Assembly: GCF_028294535.1 (NCBI RefSeq)
Contig: NZ_JAQBIE010000015.1
Location: forward strand, 36,567 to 100,566
Source of the DNA: Paracoccus onchidii
Lineage (GTDB): Bacteria > Pseudomonadota > Alphaproteobacteria > Rhodobacterales > Rhodobacteraceae
Direction: 5' to 3'
Length of the DNA: 64,000 bases
Shown piece after piece: positions 26,851 to 35,452 of this stretch; the first letter of the stretch is position 1, and the number at the start of each line of letters is the position of its first letter. The position numbers and the translations under genes were made by a program. Below the pieces are notes generated by a model, which was not told the DNA's origin, did no database searches, and saw only the letters and a program-made list of their open reading frames with translations.

Positions 26851-26891
26851 AACATATATAATGTTATTTTAATACAGTGAATGTGACATTC
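26851..26891. promoter_or_regulatory. Two AT-rich dyads upstream of eryR-like operon
   Basis: AACATATATAATGTT (26851-26865) has 5-bp arms around ATATA, and GAATGTGACATTC (26879-26891) has 5-bp arms around TGA. They sit 65-105 bases before the regulator start, in a stretch clearly richer in AT than the flanking genes. They are candidate promoter and operator elements. Confidence 0.4.
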
Positions 26892-26979
26892 CGATGTGAA
26901 AACGGCACACCTGTATCAAGGTGCGCCGCTTCGGCAGATGTCAGACTGACGCGCTTCGTGGTCAGAGCGCACGGGTGGT

Positions 26980-28941
26980 TTACTGAGGTGGCAATTGCTG
27001 CTGAAGGTCGGTCAGTCCAGCCTCATCGGGGTTGAAGCGCAAAGCCTCTGCCAATGTTTCGCGCGCGCCCGGCAGATCGTCGGTTGCCGCCTGGATGCGG
27101 GCGATCATCATCCATGCGTCGACCCGCTGAGGGTCCAGCCGCACGGCTTCCTGAAACGCGCCTTTGGCCAGATCGAAATTGCGCATCGTCAGGGCGGTGC
27201 CCCCAAGCACCAGATGCGTTTCCGGAAAATCCGCGCGATTGGCAAGCTGCTGCTGCCAATCCTGCATGACGGATTGCATGTTCTCGGCCATTTGATCGGG
27301 CAGGCGGGCGATGGGGGCGTTCAGCAATTCCGGGGCAACATTGATACGCACCAGGCGCACTGGGTCCGCCAGCATGCCGATCAGGTTCTGGACGCGATCC
27401 ATCGCGGACGAGCTGCGCTGCAACCTGACAGCCGATGCGCGAACCAGCGGGCTTTCATCCTCCAGCAGCGGCTGCGCCGAGGCAGCCGTCGCGGCATCTG
27501 CGCCGTTTTGCATCAGATACAAGGCAGTTGCACGAACGATATCCGCCTGCTCTTGATCCGTTGCAATTTCAAGGAGTGATGCGCGCGCGGCAAGCGGATC
27601 GGCAATTGCATGCGCGAAACTGGTGCCGAAATGCGGCCCGCGTTTGTCCGAGTCGGGATACCATTCCTCGATCCTTGCTGCGGCCCACTGGGCAGTTTGA
27701 TCGCTGTGGCAAGCGGTGCAGGCATTCGGTGCCCCGGTTTCGTCCGCCAGGTCGGGGCGCGGAATGCGAAAGCTGTGATCGGCGCGATCATCAATGCCCA
27801 TATAGGTCTGTTCCATCATGTGGCAGTTTTTGCACTGAGCGCCTTCTGAGTCCTGCGGATGGAAATGATGGTCGGGGCTGTCGAATTCCTTCAGGGGCAG
27901 GCTTGCAAATTCCGGATTTCCCGCCGGGGAATGGCATTGCGTGCAAACCGCGTTCCCTTCGGCGATCAGGCGCGCGGCATGGGGGTCATGACAATTCGTG
28001 CAGCTGACACCTTCGGCATACATCTTCGATTGCAGGAATGACCCGTAGACATAGACCTCTTCGCGGATCTGGCCATCGGGAAAGTAAAGGCCCGGCGTCA
28101 GCAGGGACAGGCGATAGGCGTCGTGATAGGGGGTGCCGGGCAGGGGGTTGCCGTCTTCAAATGCCTCTCGGCGGGAATGACAGCTGGCGCATTGCTGGAT
28201 CCAGGCCTCGTTTCCGGCATCGCCTGCCATCGTGAAGCCATATGGGTCCAGCTTCGGGATCTCGATCGGCTTGCCGCGTTCGGCCCAGTCGACATGCGCG
28301 GAACCGGGGCCGTGGCAAGCCTCGCATCCGACGCCGATTTCCGCCTGCGTCGAGTGATAGCTGCGCGTGTCCGAACGATAGTTCTTTTCAAAATCCGTGG
28401 CGTGACATTCCGCACAGCGCGCATTCCAGTTCTTGTAGGGGCCGGTCCAGTGCAACCCGTCCGACGGGGGCAGCGATTGATCGGGGTAAAGGTGAAACCA
28501 TTCCTTGCGGCGATCGTCCCAGACCACGTCAAAGCTTTGCAGCCGACCCGGTTCAGTTTCGAACAGATATTGTTGCAAAGGTTCGATTCCGACAACCGAA
28601 TGAACTTGGTATCTACTCGTTTCTCCTGTTTTTTCAGTGACATCTGCGTAAAACCCAGAATTATTCTGGGAAAATGCCACTGCGGTGCCCGCGCCTGAAA
28701 AATGCGTGCCGTCGAAATCCGCGACAACGTTATTGGCCGTTGGTTCGGTCCAGGCAAGCGCATGGTGCGAATCGGCCCATGCCTCGGTTTCGGACTGGTG
28801 GCATGATGCGCAGCTTTGAGAGCCCACATAGTCGGGAATTTCCTGCGCAGAGGCCGATGACGCGCCAAGCGCGAGGAAAGTTGCGGTGAGGGATCTATAC
28901 ACGTTGCTGGCTCGGTCGTTGATCGCGGAAATGGTCTGCAC
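26980..28941 (-). CDS. Octaheme c-type cytochrome with C-terminal TPR region
   Basis: A 653-residue protein with eight CxxCH haem sites: SCASCH, RCAECH, GCEACH, QCASCH, SCTNCH, VCTQCH, QCKNCH and ACTACH, all within residues 44-425. A hydrophobic signal stretch (SLTATFLALGASSASAQ, residues 17-33) predicts periplasmic export. The last 200 residues are haem-free and contain HEAT-like (SPLVRASAVRLQ) and TPR-like (DLAKGAFQEAVRLDPQRVDA) helices, suggesting partner binding. The start is an unusual GTG without a clear ribosome site, so the N-terminus is uncertain. It is divergent from the sulfatase operon. Electron partners are unknown. Confidence 0.87.
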   Translation of the reverse strand: MQTISAINDRASNVYRSLTATFLALGASSASAQEIPDYVGSQSCASCHQSETEAWADSHHALAWTEPTANNVVADFDGTHFSGAGTAVAFSQNNSGFYADVTEKTGETSRYQVHSVVGIEPLQQYLFETEPGRLQSFDVVWDDRRKEWFHLYPDQSLPPSDGLHWTGPYKNWNARCAECHATDFEKNYRSDTRSYHSTQAEIGVGCEACHGPGSAHVDWAERGKPIEIPKLDPYGFTMAGDAGNEAWIQQCASCHSRREAFEDGNPLPGTPYHDAYRLSLLTPGLYFPDGQIREEVYVYGSFLQSKMYAEGVSCTNCHDPHAARLIAEGNAVCTQCHSPAGNPEFASLPLKEFDSPDHHFHPQDSEGAQCKNCHMMEQTYMGIDDRADHSFRIPRPDLADETGAPNACTACHSDQTAQWAAARIEEWYPDSDKRGPHFGTSFAHAIADPLAARASLLEIATDQEQADIVRATALYLMQNGADAATAASAQPLLEDESPLVRASAVRLQRSSSAMDRVQNLIGMLADPVRLVRINVAPELLNAPIARLPDQMAENMQSVMQDWQQQLANRADFPETHLVLGGTALTMRNFDLAKGAFQEAVRLDPQRVDAWMMIARIQAATDDLPGARETLAEALRFNPDEAGLTDLQQQLPPQ

Positions 28942-29260
28942 GATATGCTGCGCAGGTTTGGGGCCGGATTGCCAGAGTGCTTCATCCGAGAATCGGTTTT
29001 TGCCGGGCGGTTCTCGGGGCGCCAGATTCCGACTGTTTTAGGGTGTCTTTTTGATCCCGGGACTGGCTCCCTGTCGCGTAAATCTTTGAAGCAATCTCAA
29101 TTGTAATGTCTAAGACATTGAATTGATATGATTTTGCGCGACTTCCTTTGTCATCGACATGAAACGTAACGCCTTCATAACGTTTGGTGTTTGAGCAGAC
29201 ATTTATCTTCACATGCTGGTGAAAACCGGTAACATGACCGTATCTGAAATAGAGGAGTCT
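28942..29260. promoter_or_regulatory. Divergent control region between cytochrome and sulfatase genes
   Basis: About 320 bases without a supported gene. They contain a large interrupted dyad at 29097-29126: outer arms TCAATT / AATTGA and inner arms AATGTCT / AGACATT around a single A. Further on, AAACGT (29162-29167) and ACGTTT (29180-29185) form another inverted pair that contains a TAACG direct repeat with an 11-base period. The AATGTCT/AGACATT dyad is the best operator candidate; no regulator gene lies next to it. Confidence 0.5.
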
Positions 29261-30856
29261 ATGATGCGACCTTCGATGGCGCTTGGACCGCTGGGGGCTG
29301 CCGTACTGGCCGCGACCTTGGCAAGTGCGCCCGCTTTCGCTCAGGATACGGCAAATGCGGGCGGTGATGACGCCAAGCCGAATATTCTGGTGATCTGGGG
29401 CGATGATATCGGCACCTGGAACATCAGCCACAACAATCGCGGCATGATGGGCTACACGACCCCGAATATCGACCGCATCGCGGATGAGGGCCTGTCCTTC
29501 ACCGATTACTATGGTCAGCAAAGCTGTACAGCCGGCCGCGCTGCTTTCGTGGGCGGAAACGTCCCCGTGCGCACCGGCATGACCAAGGTTGGCCTGCCCG
29601 GCGCCCCCCAAGGCTGGCAGGAAACCGATGTCACCATCGCTACGGTCATGAAGTCGCAAGGCTATGATACCGGCCAGTTCGGCAAGAACCACTTCGGCGA
29701 CCGTGACGAGCATCTGCCCACCAATCACGGCTTCGACGAATTCTTTGGTAACCTGTACCACCTGAATGCCGAAGAAGAGCCCGAGAACCGCGACTATCCG
29801 GGTGACATGGTGCTGGCCGACGGTCAGACCTTCCTTGAAAAATTCGGTCCCCGCGGCGTCATCAAGGCGTCGGCTGACGGTGAAATCGAAGATACCGGCC
29901 CGCTGACCAAGAAGCGCATGGAAACGGTGGACGAGGAAACCCTGGCCGCCGCGATGGACTTCATCGATCGCAAGACCGATGAGGGCAAGCCGTGGTTCGT
30001 GTGGTGGAACGCCACCCGCATGCACTTCCGCACCCATGTCAAGGAAGAGAATGTCGGCATCTCGGGTCCCGATGGTGACAACTATCATGACGGCATGGTC
30101 GAACATGACCGCATGGTCGGACAGCTGCTGGACAAGCTGGACGATATGGGCATTGCCGACAATACCATTGTCTTCTACTCGACCGACAACGGCCCCCACT
30201 TCAACACCTGGCCGGATGCCGCGACCACGCCGTTCCGCAGCGAAAAGAACTCGAACTGGGAAGGTGCCTATCGCGTGCCGGCATTCGTGCGTTGGCCGGG
30301 CCATTTCCCCGAGGGCGTGACGCTGAACGGCATTGTCGCGCATGAGGACTGGCTGCCGACCTTGGCCAATATCGCCGGCAATTCGGACATCAAGCAACAG
30401 CTTCTGGACGGTGTCGAGCTGAACGGTCGTTCCTATCGCAACTATATCGACGGTTACGATATGACCGACTATTTCTCGGGCGATGCCGAGGAATCGCCGC
30501 GCAAGGAATTCTGGTATGTCAATGATGACGGCCAGATCGTCGCGGCGCGTTACGACGCGTGGAAAGCGGTCTTCCTTGAAAACCGCGGTCAGGCATTCGG
30601 CGTCTGGATGGAACCCTTTACCGAACTGCGCGTCCCGGCCATCTTCAACCTTCGCCGCGACCCGTTCGAAAAAGCCCAGCACAACGCGAATGTCTATTAC
30701 GACTGGTTGCTTGATCGCGCCTTCGTACTGGTTCCGATGCAGGCTTTGGCGATGAACTTCCTGAAAACCATGGAAGATTACCCGCCCAGCCAGAAGCCGG
30801 GTTCGTTCAACCTGGGCGCAGTTGCCGAGCAATTGCAAAACGCTGCGCCGCACTAA
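29261..30856 (+). CDS. Periplasmic arylsulfatase-family hydrolase
   Basis: A 531-residue type I sulfatase/alkaline-phosphatase superfamily enzyme. A signal peptide ends near APAFAQ (residues 24-28). Metal ligands appear at NILVIWGDDIG, the modified-Cys site is C89 in QQSCTAGRAAF, and STDNGPHF supplies the later Asp-Asn pair. The core C-T-A-G-R lacks the Pro of the usual C-x-P-S-R. ATG codons at 29261 and 29264 both follow an AGAGGAG site. Natural substrate is unknown; phosphodiester cleavage is also possible in this superfamily. It leads the operon with HAD and MoxR/Bat genes. Confidence 0.88.
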   Translation: MMRPSMALGPLGAAVLAATLASAPAFAQDTANAGGDDAKPNILVIWGDDIGTWNISHNNRGMMGYTTPNIDRIADEGLSFTDYYGQQSCTAGRAAFVGGNVPVRTGMTKVGLPGAPQGWQETDVTIATVMKSQGYDTGQFGKNHFGDRDEHLPTNHGFDEFFGNLYHLNAEEEPENRDYPGDMVLADGQTFLEKFGPRGVIKASADGEIEDTGPLTKKRMETVDEETLAAAMDFIDRKTDEGKPWFVWWNATRMHFRTHVKEENVGISGPDGDNYHDGMVEHDRMVGQLLDKLDDMGIADNTIVFYSTDNGPHFNTWPDAATTPFRSEKNSNWEGAYRVPAFVRWPGHFPEGVTLNGIVAHEDWLPTLANIAGNSDIKQQLLDGVELNGRSYRNYIDGYDMTDYFSGDAEESPRKEFWYVNDDGQIVAARYDAWKAVFLENRGQAFGVWMEPFTELRVPAIFNLRRDPFEKAQHNANVYYDWLLDRAFVLVPMQALAMNFLKTMEDYPPSQKPGSFNLGAVAEQLQNAAPH

Positions 30857-30880
30857 ATCATCGCGCAACGTGATCTTGTT

Positions 30881-30902
30881 CGCCCCGGCATCTGTCGGGG
30901 CG
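30881..30902 (+). terminator. Hairpin after sulfatase gene (attenuator candidate)
   Basis: CGCCCCG and CGGGGCG form a 7-bp stem with an 8-base loop 24 bases after the sulfatase stop, followed by AGTTTCCC. The short T-run makes it a weak terminator that could lower expression of the following genes. Confidence 0.45.
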
Positions 30903-30931
30903 AGTTTCCCAAAGAATAACCGGAGCAACCG

Positions 30932-31906
30932 ATGCGCATACTGCCACCTGTCGCGGCCCTTCTTGTCGGGGTATCTGCGGTTTCTGCGGACCCGCTGCCA
31001 TCTTGGCAGGAAACGGACACGAAAACCGCGATCATCGATTTTGTCGAGGCCGTCACCGACCCGGATTCACAGGACTTCGTGCCGCGTGCGGATCGGATAG
31101 CGGCCTTCGATAATGACGGCACGCTATGGAGCGAACAGCCTGCTTATTTTCAGCTGCTCTATGCGCTGGATGTGTTGAAGGACAAGGCCGAGGCAGACCC
31201 GGATATTCTGTCGTCGGACGCGTTGAAGGCCGCGAATGATGGCGACATGGCCGGGTTGATGGCCAGTGGCAAGGATGGGTTGATCGAGCTGTTGAACGTT
31301 TCCCATTCGGGATTATCCGTCGATGATTTCATGGCGGATTCGCGCGACTGGCTTTTGTCGACCAACCATCCGCAGACCGGTATCCCCTTCGCCCAGATGA
31401 CCTATCAGCCGATGGTTGAATTACTGCGGTATTTGCGTGACGAGGGCTTTGAAACCTATATCGTCTCTGGTGGCGGGGTGCATTTCATTCGTGCCGTTTC
31501 AGATGATGCCTATGGAATTCCCAGTCAGAATGTCGTCGGCAGCGAAGGCACGACCGTTTATGACGTGGTGGAAGGCAAAGGCACCCTGATGAAGCAGGGC
31601 GGCGTCTTTTTCATTGATGACAAGGCCGGAAAGCCTGTTGGAATTGACCGCTATATCGGCAAACGGCCCGTTCTTGCCGTGGGAAATTCCGATGGTGATT
31701 TCGCAATGCTGGAATATGCGACACAAGGCGACGGGCTGCGGATGGGGGTCTTGATCCATCATACCGATGCTGAACGTGAATTTGCGTATGACCGTGAGGG
31801 TCATATCGGCGTGCTTGATCAGGGCCTGGACGAGGCCGTTGATCGCGGCTGGCTGGTTGTGGACATGGCCAAGGATTGGTCCCGTGTCTGGACCGGACAG
31901 CAATAA
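30932..31906 (+). CDS. Exported HAD-family phosphatase
   Basis: A 324-residue haloacid-dehalogenase superfamily protein with an N-terminal signal peptide (RILPPVAALLVGVSAVSA). Motif I is AAFDNDGTLW with nucleophile Asp60 and acid Asp62, motif II lies in YIVSGGGVHF, and motif IV is VGNSDGDFAML. It is predicted to be a periplasmic phosphatase or phosphotransferase. It follows the sulfatase by 75 bases with an excellent context for co-transcription. The pairing of an exported HAD phosphatase with a sulfatase and a MoxR/Bat set is unusual. Confidence 0.85.
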   Translation: MRILPPVAALLVGVSAVSADPLPSWQETDTKTAIIDFVEAVTDPDSQDFVPRADRIAAFDNDGTLWSEQPAYFQLLYALDVLKDKAEADPDILSSDALKAANDGDMAGLMASGKDGLIELLNVSHSGLSVDDFMADSRDWLLSTNHPQTGIPFAQMTYQPMVELLRYLRDEGFETYIVSGGGVHFIRAVSDDAYGIPSQNVVGSEGTTVYDVVEGKGTLMKQGGVFFIDDKAGKPVGIDRYIGKRPVLAVGNSDGDFAMLEYATQGDGLRMGVLIHHTDAEREFAYDREGHIGVLDQGLDEAVDRGWLVVDMAKDWSRVWTGQQ

Positions 31907-31915
31907 TAGCGCCGC

Positions 31916-31950
31916 CGTGTCGGGCGGGTGCCTGGCATCCGCCCGACACG
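31916..31950 (+). terminator. Strong hairpin between HAD and moxR genes
   Basis: CGTGTCGGGCGG (31916-31927) and CCGCCCGACACG (31939-31950) are perfect 12-bp arms, extendable by three pairs to a 5-base loop. It is followed by TGTTCGCCCC, without a T-tract. It may partly terminate or stabilise the sulfatase-HAD transcript, dividing the operon into two expression levels. Confidence 0.55.
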
Positions 31951-32001
31951 TGTTCGCCCCCGAGACAGGGTTGAAACCCCCAATTGCCGGATAGAGAGAT
32001 C

Positions 32002-33006
32002 ATGGATATTTGCGACATCGATCCCAAGGACCAGATCGAAGAATTGCGCGCCCGGATGGGGCAGGCGATCATTGGCCAGCGCGATGTCATAGATCGGCTT
32101 CTGATTGGTCTTCTGGCGAATGGCAACCTGTTGGTCGAGGGTCTTCCGGGTCTTGCAAAAACACGCGCGATCAAGGCACTGGCCAAGAATCTTGAGGTGG
32201 ATTTCAGCCGTATCCAGTTCACACCCGACCTGTTGCCATCGGATGTGACAGGAACCGAGGTTCTGTATCAAAGCGCCGGATCATCGGAATTTCGTTTCGC
32301 GCCCGGCCCGATCTTTGCCAATATCGTTTTGGCCGACGAGATCAATCGTGCGCCCGCCAAGGTGCAGGCCGCCCTGCTTGAGGCGATGGAGGAACGGCAG
32401 GTCACCGTCGCCGGCAAGACCCACGAAATGGAACCTCTGTTCATGGTGATGGCGACCCAGAACCCGATTGAACAAGAGGGAACATATCCATTGCCCGAGG
32501 CGCAGATGGATCGCTTCCTGATGCATGTAAACATCACCTATCCGCCGGTCGAGGACGAGGTCGAGGTGATCCGGCTGGTGCGCGGCGAAGAGATCGCGGC
32601 GATGCAACCTGAAACCGACGGGCCGCAGGCCGCACAATCCGCGAATATCCCGCAATCTGCGGTTTTCGCGGCGCGCAGGCAGATCGGCGGCATTCATGTC
32701 AGCGCAGCAATCGAGCGTTACATGGCCGATTTGGTGAACGCGACCCGTATCCCCGAACAATACGGCGAGGATTTGCACCGGTGGATCGAAGTGGGCGCAT
32801 CACCGCGTGCGTCGCTGGCGCTGGATCGCTGTTCACGCACCCATGCCTGGCTGAGCGGTCGCGACTATGTTGACCCCGAGGATGTGCAGGCGATCCTGCC
32901 GGATGTGCTGCGTCATCGTCTGGGGCTGACCTTCGAGGCACAAGGGGAAGGGGTGACACCGGATCATGTCACTGCCGAGATCGTCAAACAGGTCGCATTG
33001 ACCTGA
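32002..33006 (+). CDS. MoxR-type AAA+ ATPase
   Basis: A 334-residue MoxR-family ATPase. Walker A is GLPGLAKT (residues 47-54), Walker B is IVLADEINRAPAK, sensor 1 lies in MATQNPIEQEGTYPLPEAQ and the arginine-rich LPEAQMDRFLMHV block follows. MoxR proteins act with VWA partners as chaperones in cofactor insertion or complex assembly. The ATG at 32002 is used because it has a GAGAG site and a family-like start. It leads a six-gene set of DUF58, DUF4381, two VWA proteins and BatD. Confidence 0.94.
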   Translation: MDICDIDPKDQIEELRARMGQAIIGQRDVIDRLLIGLLANGNLLVEGLPGLAKTRAIKALAKNLEVDFSRIQFTPDLLPSDVTGTEVLYQSAGSSEFRFAPGPIFANIVLADEINRAPAKVQAALLEAMEERQVTVAGKTHEMEPLFMVMATQNPIEQEGTYPLPEAQMDRFLMHVNITYPPVEDEVEVIRLVRGEEIAAMQPETDGPQAAQSANIPQSAVFAARRQIGGIHVSAAIERYMADLVNATRIPEQYGEDLHRWIEVGASPRASLALDRCSRTHAWLSGRDYVDPEDVQAILPDVLRHRLGLTFEAQGEGVTPDHVTAEIVKQVALT

Positions 33007-33012
33007 TCAGCC

Positions 33013-33999
33013 ATGAAGGATCGCGCGGCCCGCATACGCACCGGCATCACCCGCAAGGTTTCCGCGGAGGCAAGCGATGATCCGCGCATACGCACCGACA
33101 TGGCCCATCTGCGTCAGCTGGAATCCCAGGCCCGGCGCATCAGCTTTTTGCCCCGGCAGCCTTCGAGCAGTGTCCTGAACGGCCGGCATGCGTCGCGTTT
33201 GCGGGGGCGTGGCCTGAATTTCGAAGAGCTGCGCGATTATCTGCCGTCGGATGACACGCGCAATATCGACTGGAAAGTGACCGCCAGAACCGGTGTGCCC
33301 CATATCAGGGTTTATACCGAGGAAAGGGACAGGCCGACCTTGATCGTGGTCGATCAGCGCATGTCGATGTTCTTTGGTTCGGTGCTGAACATGAAATCGG
33401 TCACGGCCGCAGAATGCGCAGCCCTGGCCGCCTATCGAATCTTCGATCAGGGTGATCGCGTCGGCGGCATCGTTTTCGGTGACGAGGTGATCGCCGAAAT
33501 CAGGCCAACACGCGGCCGTCAGGCATTGACCGGGTTCATTGACGCGCTTGCACGGGCCAATGCCTTGCTGAGTGCAGATGCCCCCGCCGTCGAGCCGATT
33601 TCCATGAACCGGGTGTTGCAGTCGGTCGCGCGCCTTGCTCCGCGGAATCATCTTGTCCTGGTTTTCAGCGACTTTGATATCGTCGATGAAACCACAGAGC
33701 GCCTGATCGCCGGTCTGGCGCGCCGCAACGATCTGGTGCTGGGCCTTGTCTCTGACCCGTTTGCCGATGCCTTTCCCGCCGATCGCCGGATTGTCGTGTC
33801 GGATGGCCAGTTACAGGTCGAGATCGATACCGCCGACAAGAAAACCCATCTCGCCTTGCAAAACATGGCACAAGGACGGCTGGCGGCAATCATGGATTGG
33901 CAGCGGCGATTCGGCTTTCCGGTGATGCCGCTGAGCAGTGCCGAAGACAGCGTGGACCAGATGCGCCGCCTCATGGGGCTGGCGGGAGGAAGACGCTGA
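33013..33999 (+). CDS. DUF58 domain protein
   Basis: A 328-residue DUF58 protein, the constant partner of MoxR ATPases. The family box GRGLNFEELRDYLPSDDTRN followed by IDWKVTARTG lies at about 69-95, and IVVDQRMSMFFGS holds a VWA-like metal-site remnant. No transmembrane helix is obvious, unlike many DUF58 proteins, so it may be cytoplasmic and bridge MoxR to the membrane VWA proteins. It begins six bases after the moxR stop and overlaps the next start by one base. Confidence 0.92.
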   Translation: MKDRAARIRTGITRKVSAEASDDPRIRTDMAHLRQLESQARRISFLPRQPSSSVLNGRHASRLRGRGLNFEELRDYLPSDDTRNIDWKVTARTGVPHIRVYTEERDRPTLIVVDQRMSMFFGSVLNMKSVTAAECAALAAYRIFDQGDRVGGIVFGDEVIAEIRPTRGRQALTGFIDALARANALLSADAPAVEPISMNRVLQSVARLAPRNHLVLVFSDFDIVDETTERLIAGLARRNDLVLGLVSDPFADAFPADRRIVVSDGQLQVEIDTADKKTHLALQNMAQGRLAAIMDWQRRFGFPVMPLSSAEDSVDQMRRLMGLAGGRR

Positions 34000-34469
34000 T
34001 GGAGCAGGTGGACAATGACAGCCTTGTCGGACTGCTGGATCAGCTTGTTCAGCCCGATCCTCCGGCTCCGGTGTCGATGCTTCCCCAGACCTGGGGGTGG
34101 GTTGTTGTGGGCCTGTTGGTTTTGGCATTGCTTGGCTATCTTGCGCATAAGCTGATCAAGCACCGCCGCGCAAATGCATATCGTCGCGAGGCGCTGGATC
34201 TGCTTGATGCAGCGCGGGATGATCCCGCGCGGATCGCCGAAATTCTGCGCCGGACAGCCCTCGTTGCTTATCCTCGCGACAAGGTGGCCTGGCTGACCGG
34301 CGAGGATTGGCTGCATTTTCTCGACCATCAGATCGACAAGCCGGTCTTCGCGCAGGGACCGGGGCGTGCCATCGCGACCGCGCCCTATCGCGATCAGGCG
34401 CCGGACGCGGCCCTGACGGTTTTGGCGGCGAACTGGATCCGACATCATTCGCGGGGACTGCGCGAATGA
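33999..34469 (+). CDS. DUF4381 membrane protein
   Basis: A 156-residue protein with one strong transmembrane helix (GWVVVGLLVLALLGYLAHKL) near residues 33-52 and a charged cytoplasmic tail with the DUF4381 pattern (EALDLLDAARDD, LRRTALVAYPRDKVAWLTGE, WLHFLD). The start overlaps the DUF58 stop (TGATG) and the end overlaps the next gene by ATGA, so it is coupled on both sides. DUF4381 occurs in Bat-type operons; its biochemical role is unknown. Confidence 0.85.
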   Translation: MEQVDNDSLVGLLDQLVQPDPPAPVSMLPQTWGWVVVGLLVLALLGYLAHKLIKHRRANAYRREALDLLDAARDDPARIAEILRRTALVAYPRDKVAWLTGEDWLHFLDHQIDKPVFAQGPGRAIATAPYRDQAPDAALTVLAANWIRHHSRGLRE

Positions 34470-35452
34470 TCTCCTTGGGGTTTCCATATGCGCTGATTGC
34501 ATTGCCATTTCCGGTGCTGGTCTGGTGGTTGTTTCCACCGCGTCGCGAACAGGTATCGGCGCTGCGCTTCCCGTTCTTTCGCCGCGTGGTCGATCTGTCG
34601 GGCAGCGAGGCGCGGTCAGGATCGATCATTCTGCGCCGATCGGGATTGCAGATGATCGTGGCCGTTCTGGTCTGGACCCTGCTGATTCTGGCGATGGCGC
34701 GTCCCGAACGGGTGGGGGCGCCGATTCAGAAACAGCAAGCTGCGCGGGATGTGGTGATGGCCATCGACATTTCCGGGTCGATGGATGCGGTCGATTTTAA
34801 CGCCGCCGATGGTGTCAGGCTGCAACGTCTTGCGGGGGTGCGCCAGGTGGTCGACGACTTTGTCGCCGAGCGTGAAGGCGACCGCATGGCCTTGATCGTC
34901 TTCGGGTCCAAGGCTTACGTTCAGGCCCCTCTGACCGAAGATCTCATAACCATTCGCGAGTTGTTGGATCAAACCGAGGTCGGCATGGCGGGACCGCATA
35001 CGGCCTTGGGCGATGCAATCGGTCTGGCCATCCGCACATTTGACGCCAGCGATATCCAGCAGCGCCTGTTGATCCTGTTGTCTGACGGCACCGACACGGC
35101 CAGCCGGATGAGTCCTGTGAACGCAGCCGAGATCGCCCGGGATCGCGGGATCGAGATCTATACGATCGGTGTCGGCGATCCAGATGCAACAGGCGAGGAC
35201 AAGGTTGATCTTCGGACCTTGCGTGACATCGCGGCCCGCACGGGCGGACAGTATTTCTTTGCCGAAGATGGCGATGGGTTGCGTTCTGTTTATGACCGGA
35301 TAGATCAGCTTGCGCCGCGGGAAACCGAAACGCTTTCCTATCGGCCGCGGCAATCCCTGGCGTGGATGCCTTTGATCCTTGCTGGCATGCTGGTCTTGCT
35401 GACCACTTTGTTTCTGACCGGGGGTTTGGTCCGCCGGGGGCGCAGGACATGA
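34466..35452 (+). CDS. BatA-like VWA domain membrane protein
   Basis: A 328-residue protein with an N-terminal helix pair (residues 3-24 and 63-80), a periplasm- or cytoplasm-facing von Willebrand A domain with intact MIDAS motif DISGS at 101-105, and a C-terminal transmembrane helix (SLAWMPLILAGMLVLLTTLF). This is the layout of BatA aerotolerance proteins. It is linked by four-base overlaps to the genes on both sides. With MoxR it probably forms a chaperone complex acting on exported proteins. Confidence 0.92.
   Translation: MISLGFPYALIALPFPVLVWWLFPPRREQVSALRFPFFRRVVDLSGSEARSGSIILRRSGLQMIVAVLVWTLLILAMARPERVGAPIQKQQAARDVVMAIDISGSMDAVDFNAADGVRLQRLAGVRQVVDDFVAEREGDRMALIVFGSKAYVQAPLTEDLITIRELLDQTEVGMAGPHTALGDAIGLAIRTFDASDIQQRLLILLSDGTDTASRMSPVNAAEIARDRGIEIYTIGVGDPDATGEDKVDLRTLRDIAARTGGQYFFAEDGDGLRSVYDRIDQLAPRETETLSYRPRQSLAWMPLILAGMLVLLTTLFLTGGLVRRGRRT

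Noticed and set aside
26900..26979. Possible terminator after the cytochrome gene
   Set aside because: Only a weak, imperfect stem (GGCACACC/GGTGCGCC with one mismatch) and no T-run; not convincing enough to list.
28982..30928. Long open frame on the minus strand opposite the sulfatase gene
   Set aside because: Reading it gives no family motif; the sulfatase in the other strand has complete active-site motifs and a ribosome site, so this is antisense shadow of high-GC codon use.
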